Source of the DNA: PCC-7336 sp039817825
GTDB taxonomy: Bacteria; Cyanobacteriota; Cyanobacteriia; Thermostichales; PCC-7336
DNA: 64,000 bases
NCBI GenBank assembly: GCA_039817825.1
Contig: JBCBVA010000001.1
Span: forward strand, 103,476 to 167,475
Reading direction: 5' to 3'
Shown here: in pieces, positions 18,242-26,531 of the stretch
Position numbering within the stretch: position 1 is the stretch's first letter
Layout: each line of letters starts with the position of its first letter
Translations under genes and position numbers: made by a program
The notes under the pieces: model-generated
What the model was told of the DNA's origin: nothing
The model's input: the letters and a program-made list of their open reading frames with translations, nothing else
Databases searched by the model: none

Positions 18242-18700
18242 TTAACAGATGAATGAACGGCGGTTCTCTTTCAATGGATCGTGGGGGAAACAGTTATTGC
18301 CTGCTTCTGCTACATGTACTTGACCGTAGTCATCAGAAATGCTGCAGATACAGACGCATGGCAAGCCTAGCTTCGATCTGAATGCGTGATACGAAGGTTT
18401 GAAGACCTGATTGAAACTAACGTCGATCTGGACGCTGACGATCCACGTGGATGGAATCCCTCTCGCTTGAAGTTGGGACTCCAACATTGCCTGGTAGAAA
18501 TTGACTAGTGACAGAAACTGATTGCTTGCAGGAGAAATCTCTCCAGTCGTGAGGTTGATGTGAACTGTGCTGACATTGTGTGAATTAGCAAATTGAAATA
18601 GCTTGCCTATTCCCCAATAGCCATCGACATCGTTGTTGCGACTGTTAAACGACTCAATAATGCCCCGAGCAACATTTTTCAGTTCTTTTCGACGAACCAC
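18242..18700 (-). CDS. Hypothetical protein, 152 aa
   Basis: GTG start at 18700. Begins MVRRKELKNVARGIIESF, then NSRNNDVDGYWGIGKLFQFA, and has a Cys-containing segment LPCVCICSIS. There is no signal peptide or membrane helix, and I do not recognise the family. It is the middle gene of a tight leftward unit: 32 bp after the DUF790 nuclease gene and 18 bp before the interrupted gene at 18223. Linkage to a nuclease and a nearby TA remnant hints at an accessory or defence role, but nothing in the protein proves it. Confidence 0.6.
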   Translation of the reverse strand: MVRRKELKNVARGIIESFNSRNNDVDGYWGIGKLFQFANSHNVSTVHINLTTGEISPASNQFLSLVNFYQAMLESQLQARGIPSTWIVSVQIDVSFNQVFKPSYHAFRSKLGLPCVCICSISDDYGQVHVAEAGNNCFPHDPLKENRRSFIC

Positions 18701-18732
18701 GCCCTACTCCATAACCGACAACCTCACCCCCT

Positions 18733-19950
18733 TCACTCTTCAATCGCCTGCAACACCGACTTAGCAAGCAACTTATTCTTAAACCACACCACCGGCACCG
18801 GAATTTCCCCTACCTTCACCCCAGCTTTCTCCAAATTCAACCGCTCCGATACCGCCAAAATCAGATCGTCCCTATCCGACTGTCTTACCTGCGAAAACTT
18901 CTTGCGCAAATACTCCGGTCGCCAATAGCCCACAATCTCTAACAGATGCGATCGCCCATCTGGATGCACCAACCGAAAATCCGGAATCATCACACTCCCC
19001 GGAATCGGAATTAAATCCACCTCTCGCTCCAACTGCCAGTCGGTTTTGAGCTTCTTCCACCCCGCCGCAAACGACGCCTCCACCATGCTGTCAAACTCCT
19101 TCCCCGGCGGATAATGGGTCACCAATCCGCAATCCGAATCCAGAGAAAACCGATAGGGCTTGTACTCCGACGTGTAGAAATCCTTCACCCGTAACGTGGA
19201 ATCCAAACTCCACTTTGTGACATGCAACAGCGCTGGCAGTAATTTCGCGATCGCCAACCCGTAACGCGTGCTGGGCTTAAACAAACTGGTCGGCCCATCC
19301 ACCGTAATTGTGAACCCGCGATCGGCATCCCCCTCGATATACGACATCAACTGAAACAGCTTTAAATAGCGAAACAGCAGCTTGTACTCCCCCGGATCGT
19401 TGCGGTGGGCGTTCAGCGTCATCTGCGTCGCTTTATAAAAAATCCCCTGCACCTGCGACAAATTGAATCGGTGCAGCAGTGCCTCCGGTGTGGGTGCCTC
19501 AAACTGTGTCAAAATCCGGTTTTCCTGCAAATCCGCATACAGCCCCTTGCGAATCTCTGCCGGAAACACTTCGCGATCGCATTCCTGAGTCAGCTCCCGC
19601 GCCACCGTCGCCAGCGTCCCCGCCGCATTCTGCGGAATCTGTGTCGTTGTCGCCGCCAGTCCAAACACCCGTTGACGCAACAGCGGCGGCTCGATCGGGC
19701 TGACAATCTCAAACGTGCAAAAACTACTTTTGAGGATGTGGGCCAGCCCCCGCCGCAGTCGATAATCCGGGCTATCTCCCTCCAATTCCGACAGCAGATT
19801 GTCTAAATGCCCCTGCGTGTCCCCCTGGGCCGACTCGAATGTGGAAATTAGGTCGGAGGCGATCGCCACATGCTTGCCATCCACCTTCAGCCGCAGCGGT
19901 ACGACGGTCTCTCCACTACGCCGAAAACTCAATAACTCGCTGGGTAACAA
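18733..19950 (-). CDS. DUF790 family nuclease (Bax1-like)
   Basis: A 405-aa protein of the DUF790 family. It begins MLPSELLSFRRSGETVVPLRL. The C-terminal third carries a PD-(D/E)XK-like nuclease signature: IPDFRLVHPDG, then LLEIVGYW and YLRKKF. Archaeal Bax1 belongs to this family and works as the structure-specific nuclease partner of the XPB helicase. In many genomes the gene is next to an XPB-like helicase; here no helicase is adjacent, and two unknown genes follow closely downstream. The start at 19950 fits the family. Nuclease activity is inferred from motifs. Confidence 0.8.
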   Translation of the reverse strand: MLPSELLSFRRSGETVVPLRLKVDGKHVAIASDLISTFESAQGDTQGHLDNLLSELEGDSPDYRLRRGLAHILKSSFCTFEIVSPIEPPLLRQRVFGLAATTTQIPQNAAGTLATVARELTQECDREVFPAEIRKGLYADLQENRILTQFEAPTPEALLHRFNLSQVQGIFYKATQMTLNAHRNDPGEYKLLFRYLKLFQLMSYIEGDADRGFTITVDGPTSLFKPSTRYGLAIAKLLPALLHVTKWSLDSTLRVKDFYTSEYKPYRFSLDSDCGLVTHYPPGKEFDSMVEASFAAGWKKLKTDWQLEREVDLIPIPGSVMIPDFRLVHPDGRSHLLEIVGYWRPEYLRKKFSQVRQSDRDDLILAVSERLNLEKAGVKVGEIPVPVVWFKNKLLAKSVLQAIEE

Positions 19951-20091
19951 CTCACCAACTCACCGACAAACAGCCGCTGCCATTGTAGAGACGCCCCTAA
20001 GAGATAGAGCAACCCCTTAAGCAAGTTCAAAGCTATACCAACCCCTGTCGTGAGCTAGGCTGGACAATGCTGTTTCCAGTCTCCACTTGCC

Positions 20092-22671
20092 ATGCCAGTC
20101 ATCGATATCGACCGACTGATCGACACCGACATCATGCGGCCCGCCCGCTACCTGGGCAACGAGTTCGGAGCCGTGCATCGCGACTGGAACAGCGCTACCG
20201 TCCGTTGGGTGCTCACCTATCCCGAGCTATACGAAGTAGGTGCCTCCAACTCCGGCCACATCATTCTCTACAACATCCTTAACGCCCAACCCCGCCAACT
20301 GTGCGATCGCACCTACTTACCCGGTAACGACCTCGGCGATCGCCTCAAATCCAACAACATCCCCCTATTCGCCGTCGAATCCCGTCGCGACATCAAAGAA
20401 TTCGACATCATCGGCTTCAGTCTCGCCTACGAATTAGGAGGCAGCAATGTCTTGGAGATGCTGAGCCTTGCTGACATCCCCCTCACCTGGCAAGAACGCA
20501 ATAACTACGACGTCACCACCTATCCGCTAGTGTTTGCCGGTGGCCCTACCGCGACCTCTAATCCAGAACCGTTTGCGGAATTCTTTGACTTCTTTGTCTT
20601 GGGAGATGGCGAGGAAGTCCTACCCGAAATCGGTCTGGTGATAGAGGAAGGACTTAAAGAAGGTCTATCCCGCCGCGACCTCCTGATCGATTTGGCCCAA
20701 GTGCCAGGAGTCTATGTCCCCCAGTTTTATGACGGCATCAATCCTAAGCCGCTGGTCGAGGGCGTACCCGAGCGCATTGTCCGCCGTGTCGCTACCCCCA
20801 TGCCTCAATATGCGATCGGTGGCCCAGTCCCCTACGTTGAAACCGTTCACGATCGCCTCAGCCTAGAAGTCCGGCGCGGCTGCACCCGTGGCTGCCGCTT
20901 CTGCCAACCGGGCATGCTTACCCGTCCCGCCCGCGATGTCGACCCCGATGATGTAGTGGAGGCGATCGCCAATGGCCTAGAAAAAACCGGATACGACGAA
21001 TTCTCGCTGTCCTCTCTCAGTTGCTCGGATTATCTCTCGCTACCTGCTGTCGGAGCCGAGCTTCATAACCGCCTGGGTAGCACCCACATCAACCTGTCGC
21101 TCCCCAGCCAGCGAGTCGATCGCTTCGACGAAAACATCGCCGCCGTCATGGGAGGCACCCGTCGCCCCACCCTCACCTTCGCCCCCGAAGCCGGTACCCA
21201 GCGAATGCGGGATGTGATTAACAAGGGACTGACCAACGCCGATTTGCTGCGAGGCGTCAAAACCGCCGCAGAGCAAGGGTGGGATAAGGTCAAACTCTAT
21301 TTCATGATTGGCTTGCCTGCCGAAACCGATGTGGATGTCGTTGGCATTGCCGAAACTATCGCCATGCTGCAGCGGGAATGCCGCCCCGCCAGTGGCCGCA
21401 AGCTGAAAGTCAACGTCACCATCTCCAACTTCACCCCCAAACCCCACACCCCCTTCCAGTGGCACCGCGTCGATCATGCTGAAATCCAACGCAAGCAGAA
21501 ATTACTCAAAGAGCAATTCCGTCGCATGCGCGGAGTGAAAGCCAATTTCACCGACATTCGCTTCTCCATGCTGGAAGATTTCATTGGTAAGGGCGATCGC
21601 CGCCTCAGTCGCACCATCTACCAAGCGTGGGCCAACGGTGCTGGAATGGATAGCTGGTGGGAGGGGATTGACGCCGCCTACAACGCCTGGGTCACCGCCT
21701 ATCGCCAAAGCGTCCCCGACGCTGTCTTAGCTGGAACGGACGAGCATCCCCAACTCCCAGCATTCAACTACGAGCTTGATGACCGCCTCCCCTGGGATCG
21801 CATTGATACTGGCATCAGCAAAGATTGGCTCAAGCAGGATTGGGGCAATGCTCTAGAGGCTGCTACCGTCCCTGACTGCTCCTTCGATAGCTGCTCCCAC
21901 TGCGGTATCTGTGGTGTGGATTTTGGCCACAATATTGTGCTGCCCGCTCTGCCGGTCCCCGAAATTGCCAAACAACCCCAAGGAGAACATCGCCCCAAAG
22001 CCGTCCAGCGCTTCCGCGTCACCTTCTCCAAGCAAGGCAACATGCGGTTAGTAGGTCACCTTGACCTCTTGCGATTGTGGGAGCGAGCCTGTCGGCGGGC
22101 CAAATTACCCTTGGCATTCAGCGGAGGTTTTCATCCCTCTCCGCGTATTTCTACCGCCAGCGCTCTTGCCCTCGGCCATGTCAGTCGGGGGGAAGTGGTG
22201 GACATCGAACTGATCGAAGCTATGCCCGTCGAGGAGCTACGCGATCGGCTATCCGCCCAACTCCCCTCCGAACTGGAAATTGTAGAGACGATTGAGTTAT
22301 CGCTAGATGCACCATCCGCCACCAAGGCACTCTCGGCAGCCGAATACGTTTGCAACGTTGAAGCTCAACAACCCGTTGATTGGCAAAACACAATAAACCA
22401 AATTCTTTCTGAAACAGAAATATGGCTGGACAAAACCTCTAAATCAGGCAGGGCATACCGCGTGAATGGACGGGAATTACTGTATCAATTGTCCATCCAG
22501 ACGAGTGAAGAAACACGGACAACTCTCTGTTACCAGGGGTGTTGCCGCAATGACGGCACTATGCTCAGGCCGCTCCAGGTCATGGATATGCTGGCCCAGT
22601 ACCTACCAGATTCCATTGAGCTCCATCTCAACTTTGTGGAACGGCAACGATTGATTTTTCAAGCGAATTAG
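20092..22671 (+). CDS. B12-binding/radical SAM protein fused to DUF2344
   Basis: An 859-aa protein of the TIGR03960-type radical SAM family. The N-terminal part (about 1-240) has a B12-binding-like fold region (FAVESRRDIKEFDIIGFSLAYE). The radical SAM core begins at CTRGCRFC (Cys264, 268, 271), which should bind a 4Fe-4S cluster and cleave AdoMet. A cluster of cysteines (DSCSHCGICG, near residue 605) may hold a second cluster. The C-terminal part from about residue 640 is DUF2344 (TFSKQGNMRLVGHLDLLRLWERA). Such fusions are widespread in cyanobacteria; a role in RNA or protein modification has been proposed but I cannot assign one. It is divergent from the DUF790 gene. Confidence 0.85.
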   Translation: MPVIDIDRLIDTDIMRPARYLGNEFGAVHRDWNSATVRWVLTYPELYEVGASNSGHIILYNILNAQPRQLCDRTYLPGNDLGDRLKSNNIPLFAVESRRDIKEFDIIGFSLAYELGGSNVLEMLSLADIPLTWQERNNYDVTTYPLVFAGGPTATSNPEPFAEFFDFFVLGDGEEVLPEIGLVIEEGLKEGLSRRDLLIDLAQVPGVYVPQFYDGINPKPLVEGVPERIVRRVATPMPQYAIGGPVPYVETVHDRLSLEVRRGCTRGCRFCQPGMLTRPARDVDPDDVVEAIANGLEKTGYDEFSLSSLSCSDYLSLPAVGAELHNRLGSTHINLSLPSQRVDRFDENIAAVMGGTRRPTLTFAPEAGTQRMRDVINKGLTNADLLRGVKTAAEQGWDKVKLYFMIGLPAETDVDVVGIAETIAMLQRECRPASGRKLKVNVTISNFTPKPHTPFQWHRVDHAEIQRKQKLLKEQFRRMRGVKANFTDIRFSMLEDFIGKGDRRLSRTIYQAWANGAGMDSWWEGIDAAYNAWVTAYRQSVPDAVLAGTDEHPQLPAFNYELDDRLPWDRIDTGISKDWLKQDWGNALEAATVPDCSFDSCSHCGICGVDFGHNIVLPALPVPEIAKQPQGEHRPKAVQRFRVTFSKQGNMRLVGHLDLLRLWERACRRAKLPLAFSGGFHPSPRISTASALALGHVSRGEVVDIELIEAMPVEELRDRLSAQLPSELEIVETIELSLDAPSATKALSAAEYVCNVEAQQPVDWQNTINQILSETEIWLDKTSKSGRAYRVNGRELLYQLSIQTSEETRTTLCYQGCCRNDGTMLRPLQVMDMLAQYLPDSIELHLNFVERQRLIFQAN

Positions 22672-22763
22672 CACGGATGGGAATGTAGATTCTGTTACCC
22701 GAGTATTCGAAAGCCTGAGCAAGGATTTTCTGCAATTTTATTAAAGGTTACGTGCGTTCCCTA

Positions 22764-22791
22764 TTAACAAATTCCATCTTGGCGCTATAAT
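22764..22791 (+). promoter_or_regulatory. Sigma-70-type promoter, candidate rne promoter
   Basis: TTAACA (22764-22769), a 16-bp spacer, and a perfect TATAAT (22786-22791). Transcription would start near 22798. It is the best hexamer pair I noticed in the window, and the next gene on this strand is rne at 23989. Confidence 0.6.
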
Positions 22792-23607
22792 CTTGACCAA
22801 GCTAGCTATGCGCGAGTTGGTCGAAACCCTAGCATGCTGGCATCTGGCAGTGACATGCTTGAATCTGCCATCGAAAGACTGGAGCCAGGTTTAATACCGC
22901 AAGGTCTTGCCTTCTGATGGGCTAGTTGGGTGATGATGTCACCCTGCGCCTACAAAGGGCTGCTCGTTTAGTCGTTATTCTTGCGATCCAGTCCATTTGT
23001 TTGACTGGGAGTTGGGCATACGATTGACCGAAGCTGACTTCAAGGCAGATAATCTGCGCTTTGGTATTGCAATCAGGTGAGATTCTGACTGATGAAATGA
23101 GCCGTCAGTCTGCTTGCAGGTTTCGCGACTAGGTTTTCTGACCCGGACGGTTTTTTATCCGAAAGGCTTTCCCGTACCAAAGACGTAGTCGAGCTGAGTA
23201 CATGCAGGCTCACTGCCCCAAGCGACGTTCGATCGAAGTATTCAAGCAGTTTTAGTCTGTCGGTGCCTGCAGACGTTGTGGTTGGGCAGGAGCCCAATCA
23301 TTCGCGGTTTTGACTCGCGTGAGTGGTCGTTTCGGTTTAGGTGGTACTTAGCTGAATGTTTCTTACCGCAATTGGGTGTACACACCACCAAAGTATTGAG
23401 ACATTGCAGCTATTCCAATCCTTGGCGAAACCTCACGGTATCTTGGCTTGTGCTGAGAGAAGCGCTTGCTGCAGCGGTTCGGGTAGCCTCTTCCAACTTG
23501 AAGGGACTCTGACCTTTCGCTGTGGTGGGGAGCCTTGGTGTTGAATCCTCTCGGGTTTTGAATGGAATCCGCGGAGAACAGCTCTAAGCAGTTGTTGCTG
23601 CCTGAGA

Positions 23608-23734
23608 TGGTTCCGACTAAGTCAATTCCAACTGAGACGGTTCCAACCAGACAGCTCCCCGACCCATGCGGTTCATAACCCAGACCGTTCATACCCCAGA
23701 CCGTTCTTGCTCCAGACCATTTATGACCCAGACA
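23608..23734. repeat. Imperfect 15-16-bp direct repeats in the rne leader
   Basis: Four tandem 16-mers run from 23671 to 23734, with units GTTCATAACCCAGACC, GTTCATACCCCAGACC, GTTCTTGCTCCAGACC and ATTTATGACCCAGACA. More diverged units built on GGTTCC(A/G)AC...GAC lie just upstream. The repeats cause a spurious minus-strand frame at 23363-23740. Confidence 0.7.
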
Positions 23735-23988
23735 GCCCACAATCTAGATCCTTCCGGGTGGAGAAGGGTTCTTCCTGGTTTAGGGCGTTTCCCCTGTCGA
23801 TTGTCGTAATGAACTGTCGATGAGGACTGTCCATCGGGGCTGTCGAAGTGGAATAACCCTGTCAGCACCCATTCAGCGGTCTTGGCTCGCGCCAGCAATT
23901 CCGCTCTTACGAGCTAGCTCCCTCGAAACCCTATTCATGACCGCCCACTCGGGCTAACTGCAGGTTTCCTGCATCTTTTGAGGACTCT

Positions 23989-26115
23989 ATGTCGAAGCAA
24001 ATTATCATCGGCGAGCAGCACCGGATTGCTGCAGTATTTTCGGACGATCGCATTCAAGAATTAGTCGTAGCCAGCGGCCATCATCAGGTTGGCGATGTCT
24101 ATCTTGGGGTAGTGGAAAACGTTCTGCCCAGTATCGACGCCGCATTTATCAATATTGGTAATCCCGAAAAGAACGGTTTCATTCACGTCAGCGACCTTGG
24201 CCCCGTTAGGCTCAAGCGCAGCAGTGCCCATATCACCGAGCTTGTCGCCCCCCAGCAGAAAGTGCTAGTGCAGGTGATGAAAGAACCCACCGGCAACAAA
24301 GGGCCGCGCCTGACGGGGAATTTGTCGTTTCCCGGCCGTTACCTGGTGCTGATGCCCTCCGGGCGCGGCGTCAACCTGTCCTCCCGTATTCGCGATGAAG
24401 AAGAGCGCAACCGGCTGAAGTCTCTAGCCATTCTGATTAAGCCGCCGCAAATGGGCTTGATGGTGCGTACTGAAGCGGACGGGATGCCGGAAGAGAGCAT
24501 CATCGAAGACTTGGAGATTCTCAAGAAGCAGTGGGAGAACATTCAGCAAGAACAGCATTCCACTCGCGCCCCCAGCTTGCTCAACCGCGATAATGATTTT
24601 GTGCAGCGGGTATTGCGAGATGCTTTCAACGATGGCGTGAACCGGATTGTGGCTGACTCTACTGAGGCTGCTACGCGGGTGCGCAAACACTTGCAAAACT
24701 GGAATAAGGGGCGCATGCCGTCTGGGGTGGCGATCGATCGGCATGCCGAATCCACGCCTATTTTCGAGTATTACCGCGTCAATGCGGCCATCCGCGAAGC
24801 GCTGCGCCCGCGAGTCGATTTACCCTCCGGCGGCTACATCATTATCGAGCCCACTGAGGCCCTGACGGTTGTTGATGTCAACTCGGGCTCGTTCACACGT
24901 TCAGCTACTTCTCGCGAAACCGTGCTGTGGACCAACTGCGAGGCCGCGACCGAAATTGCCCATCAACTGCGGCTGCGTAATATCGCAGGGGTAATTGTGG
25001 TGGATTTCATCGATATGGACTCCCGCCGCGATCAACTGCAGGTGCTGGAGCATTTCAATAAGGCCTTGCGAGCGGATAAAGCGCGGCCCCAGATTGCCCA
25101 GCTATCCGAGCTGGGGCTGGTGGAACTAACTCGCAAGCGCCAGGGGCAAAGTGTGTACGAAGTGTTTGGTCGTCCCTGTCCTACATGTGATGGATTGGGA
25201 CTGCTGGCCCATCTGCCCGGTCAACACCCCGAGAGCGAACAAGGGTCGTTCGATCGCTCGGCCTCGAATGCATCTGCCGTACTAGCGGGCGAAGCCGATA
25301 CGTCCAGCGCCCTTCCAGGGACTCGCATCGGGGTTGGAGGCGATCGCAACGGTGGATTCCGCCGTCGAGGGCGTCCGTCAAATGGGGCAAGTTCCAGTAG
25401 TCGTTCGGCAGGATCGATCCCCGACAATTTGTACCAAGGAGGCCGCCGCCGTCGCCAGTCACCTCGCCTGGATAGTTCGAACAAACCAGAACGCGACCCA
25501 ATCAAATCTGCAGAGGCGATCGCGGAATCGAGCCTTGCCCCCTCTGCCCCCATTCCCAGTAAGAAAGCTCCTCGAAAAGTGATTCAGGTGGAAATGACTC
25601 CGCTGCAGCAGCAGGTGTACTCCGAGATGGGTATCTCGCCGCTGACATTGTTGGACGAACCTGCTAAAACCGGCCGGGATACGGTGGTTGCCGTTACGTT
25701 ACCCGGTCAGCCTCTGAGCGAAGTAATGGGAGGTTCAGATGCGGAGGAGGATGCGGCCAAGATAGACAGCCTACCTGATGGTGTTCTTGGGGATACTGCT
25801 CTTGAGTCAGAGGATGACGCTACATCTCCATCTGAAGCCTCTGCCATTGAAGATAACGGCAGTGAAATCTCCGGGTCCGATGAGTCCGCCGGTGAGACGG
25901 GTGATGAGGCCGAGGGGAATACCCCAGCGGTTGCATCGTCTGGGGACACGACTGAAACGGTAGCGGAGTCGGAGGCATTCAGCGCTGAGGATAGAGATTC
26001 TGTTGGTGCTTCTGGAGAGGCTGGGGTATCGGAAGAGGCAGCTGAAGACATCACGTCTCAAAAACAATCCCCTGCGGCTTCCCGCCGCAGACGACGATCG
26101 CGCAGCTCCTCCTAA
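23989..26115 (+). CDS. rne: Ribonuclease E (RNase E/G family)
   Basis: Endoribonuclease that initiates mRNA decay and matures RNAs. The catalytic half covers an S1 domain (GDVYLGVVENVLPSIDAAFI), a 5' sensor/RNase H-like region, the DNase I-like core with metal ligands in VVDVNSGSFT and VVDFIDMDSRRD, and the zinc-link cysteines C397 and C400 (CPTCDG). The C-terminal half is a low-complexity tail, first basic then acidic Ser/Glu-rich. It ends in SRRRRRSRSSS, which corresponds to the arginine-rich peptide that binds PNPase in cyanobacteria. At 708 aa it is typical. The ATG at 23989 has GAGGA upstream. rnhB, often next to rne in cyanobacteria, is absent here. Confidence 0.95.
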   Translation: MSKQIIIGEQHRIAAVFSDDRIQELVVASGHHQVGDVYLGVVENVLPSIDAAFINIGNPEKNGFIHVSDLGPVRLKRSSAHITELVAPQQKVLVQVMKEPTGNKGPRLTGNLSFPGRYLVLMPSGRGVNLSSRIRDEEERNRLKSLAILIKPPQMGLMVRTEADGMPEESIIEDLEILKKQWENIQQEQHSTRAPSLLNRDNDFVQRVLRDAFNDGVNRIVADSTEAATRVRKHLQNWNKGRMPSGVAIDRHAESTPIFEYYRVNAAIREALRPRVDLPSGGYIIIEPTEALTVVDVNSGSFTRSATSRETVLWTNCEAATEIAHQLRLRNIAGVIVVDFIDMDSRRDQLQVLEHFNKALRADKARPQIAQLSELGLVELTRKRQGQSVYEVFGRPCPTCDGLGLLAHLPGQHPESEQGSFDRSASNASAVLAGEADTSSALPGTRIGVGGDRNGGFRRRGRPSNGASSSSRSAGSIPDNLYQGGRRRRQSPRLDSSNKPERDPIKSAEAIAESSLAPSAPIPSKKAPRKVIQVEMTPLQQQVYSEMGISPLTLLDEPAKTGRDTVVAVTLPGQPLSEVMGGSDAEEDAAKIDSLPDGVLGDTALESEDDATSPSEASAIEDNGSEISGSDESAGETGDEAEGNTPAVASSGDTTETVAESEAFSAEDRDSVGASGEAGVSEEAAEDITSQKQSPAASRRRRRSRSSS

Positions 26116-26139
26116 GCGTGCCGAATGGCATATGATTTG

Positions 26140-26181
26140 AACGAACCCAGCTAAACGAACCCAGCTAAACAAACCCAGCTG
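26140..26181. repeat. Three tandem 14-bp repeats after rne
   Basis: Units AACGAACCCAGCTA (26140), AACGAACCCAGCTA (26154) and AACAAACCCAGCTG (26168), starting about 25 bp after the rne stop. The function is unknown. The rest of the 416-bp gap to the next gene shows nothing else I can name. Confidence 0.8.
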
Positions 26182-26531
26182 CACACACTTAAGGCCGACA
26201 TCGAACTGGCAGCATCGCGAGGTTTGCTGTTATCTTGGGCCGCGAGCAGGGGGTGCTCGTAGCTCAATAACTCTAGCTGGAGTGATATCTCTAGCGCCTC
26301 GTTCTCAATACGTCAGTTCGCTGGAACGACTGAAGCGAAATCATCCCCAGTCAGCACAACGGCAACATTCGGGTTGAAGTTCTCTTGCACCCTTCTTTCA
26401 ATGTGGGAAAAGGGCCGGAGATAAGAGCGATCAAACTCAGATTCTCAATACAGGCGAAGGGCTGGGGGTAAGTGCGACTCGATGGTCTGAGATAGAGTAG
26501 CCGTATTCCGAGAAAGACGCGGAGTTCGAGG

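Larger units (their letters stand above)
22672..23988 (+). other. rne: 1.3-kb gene-free region, probable long rne leader
   Basis: There is no credible gene on either strand. It contains a good promoter (22764-22791), a small hairpin GGGTGA/TCACCC (22928-22944), an array of 15-16-bp direct repeats (about 23608-23734), and a hairpin TGCAGG/CCTGCA with a T-rich tail (23959-23980) abutting the GAGGA ribosome-binding site of rne. If the promoter drives rne, the 5' leader is about 1.19 kb. RNase E is known to control its own mRNA through the 5' untranslated region in E. coli, so a regulatory leader is plausible. Confidence 0.5.

Noticed and set aside
23363..23740. 125-codon leftward frame
   Set aside because: It is produced by the direct repeats of the rne leader (repetitive Gly/Val/Thr-rich product).
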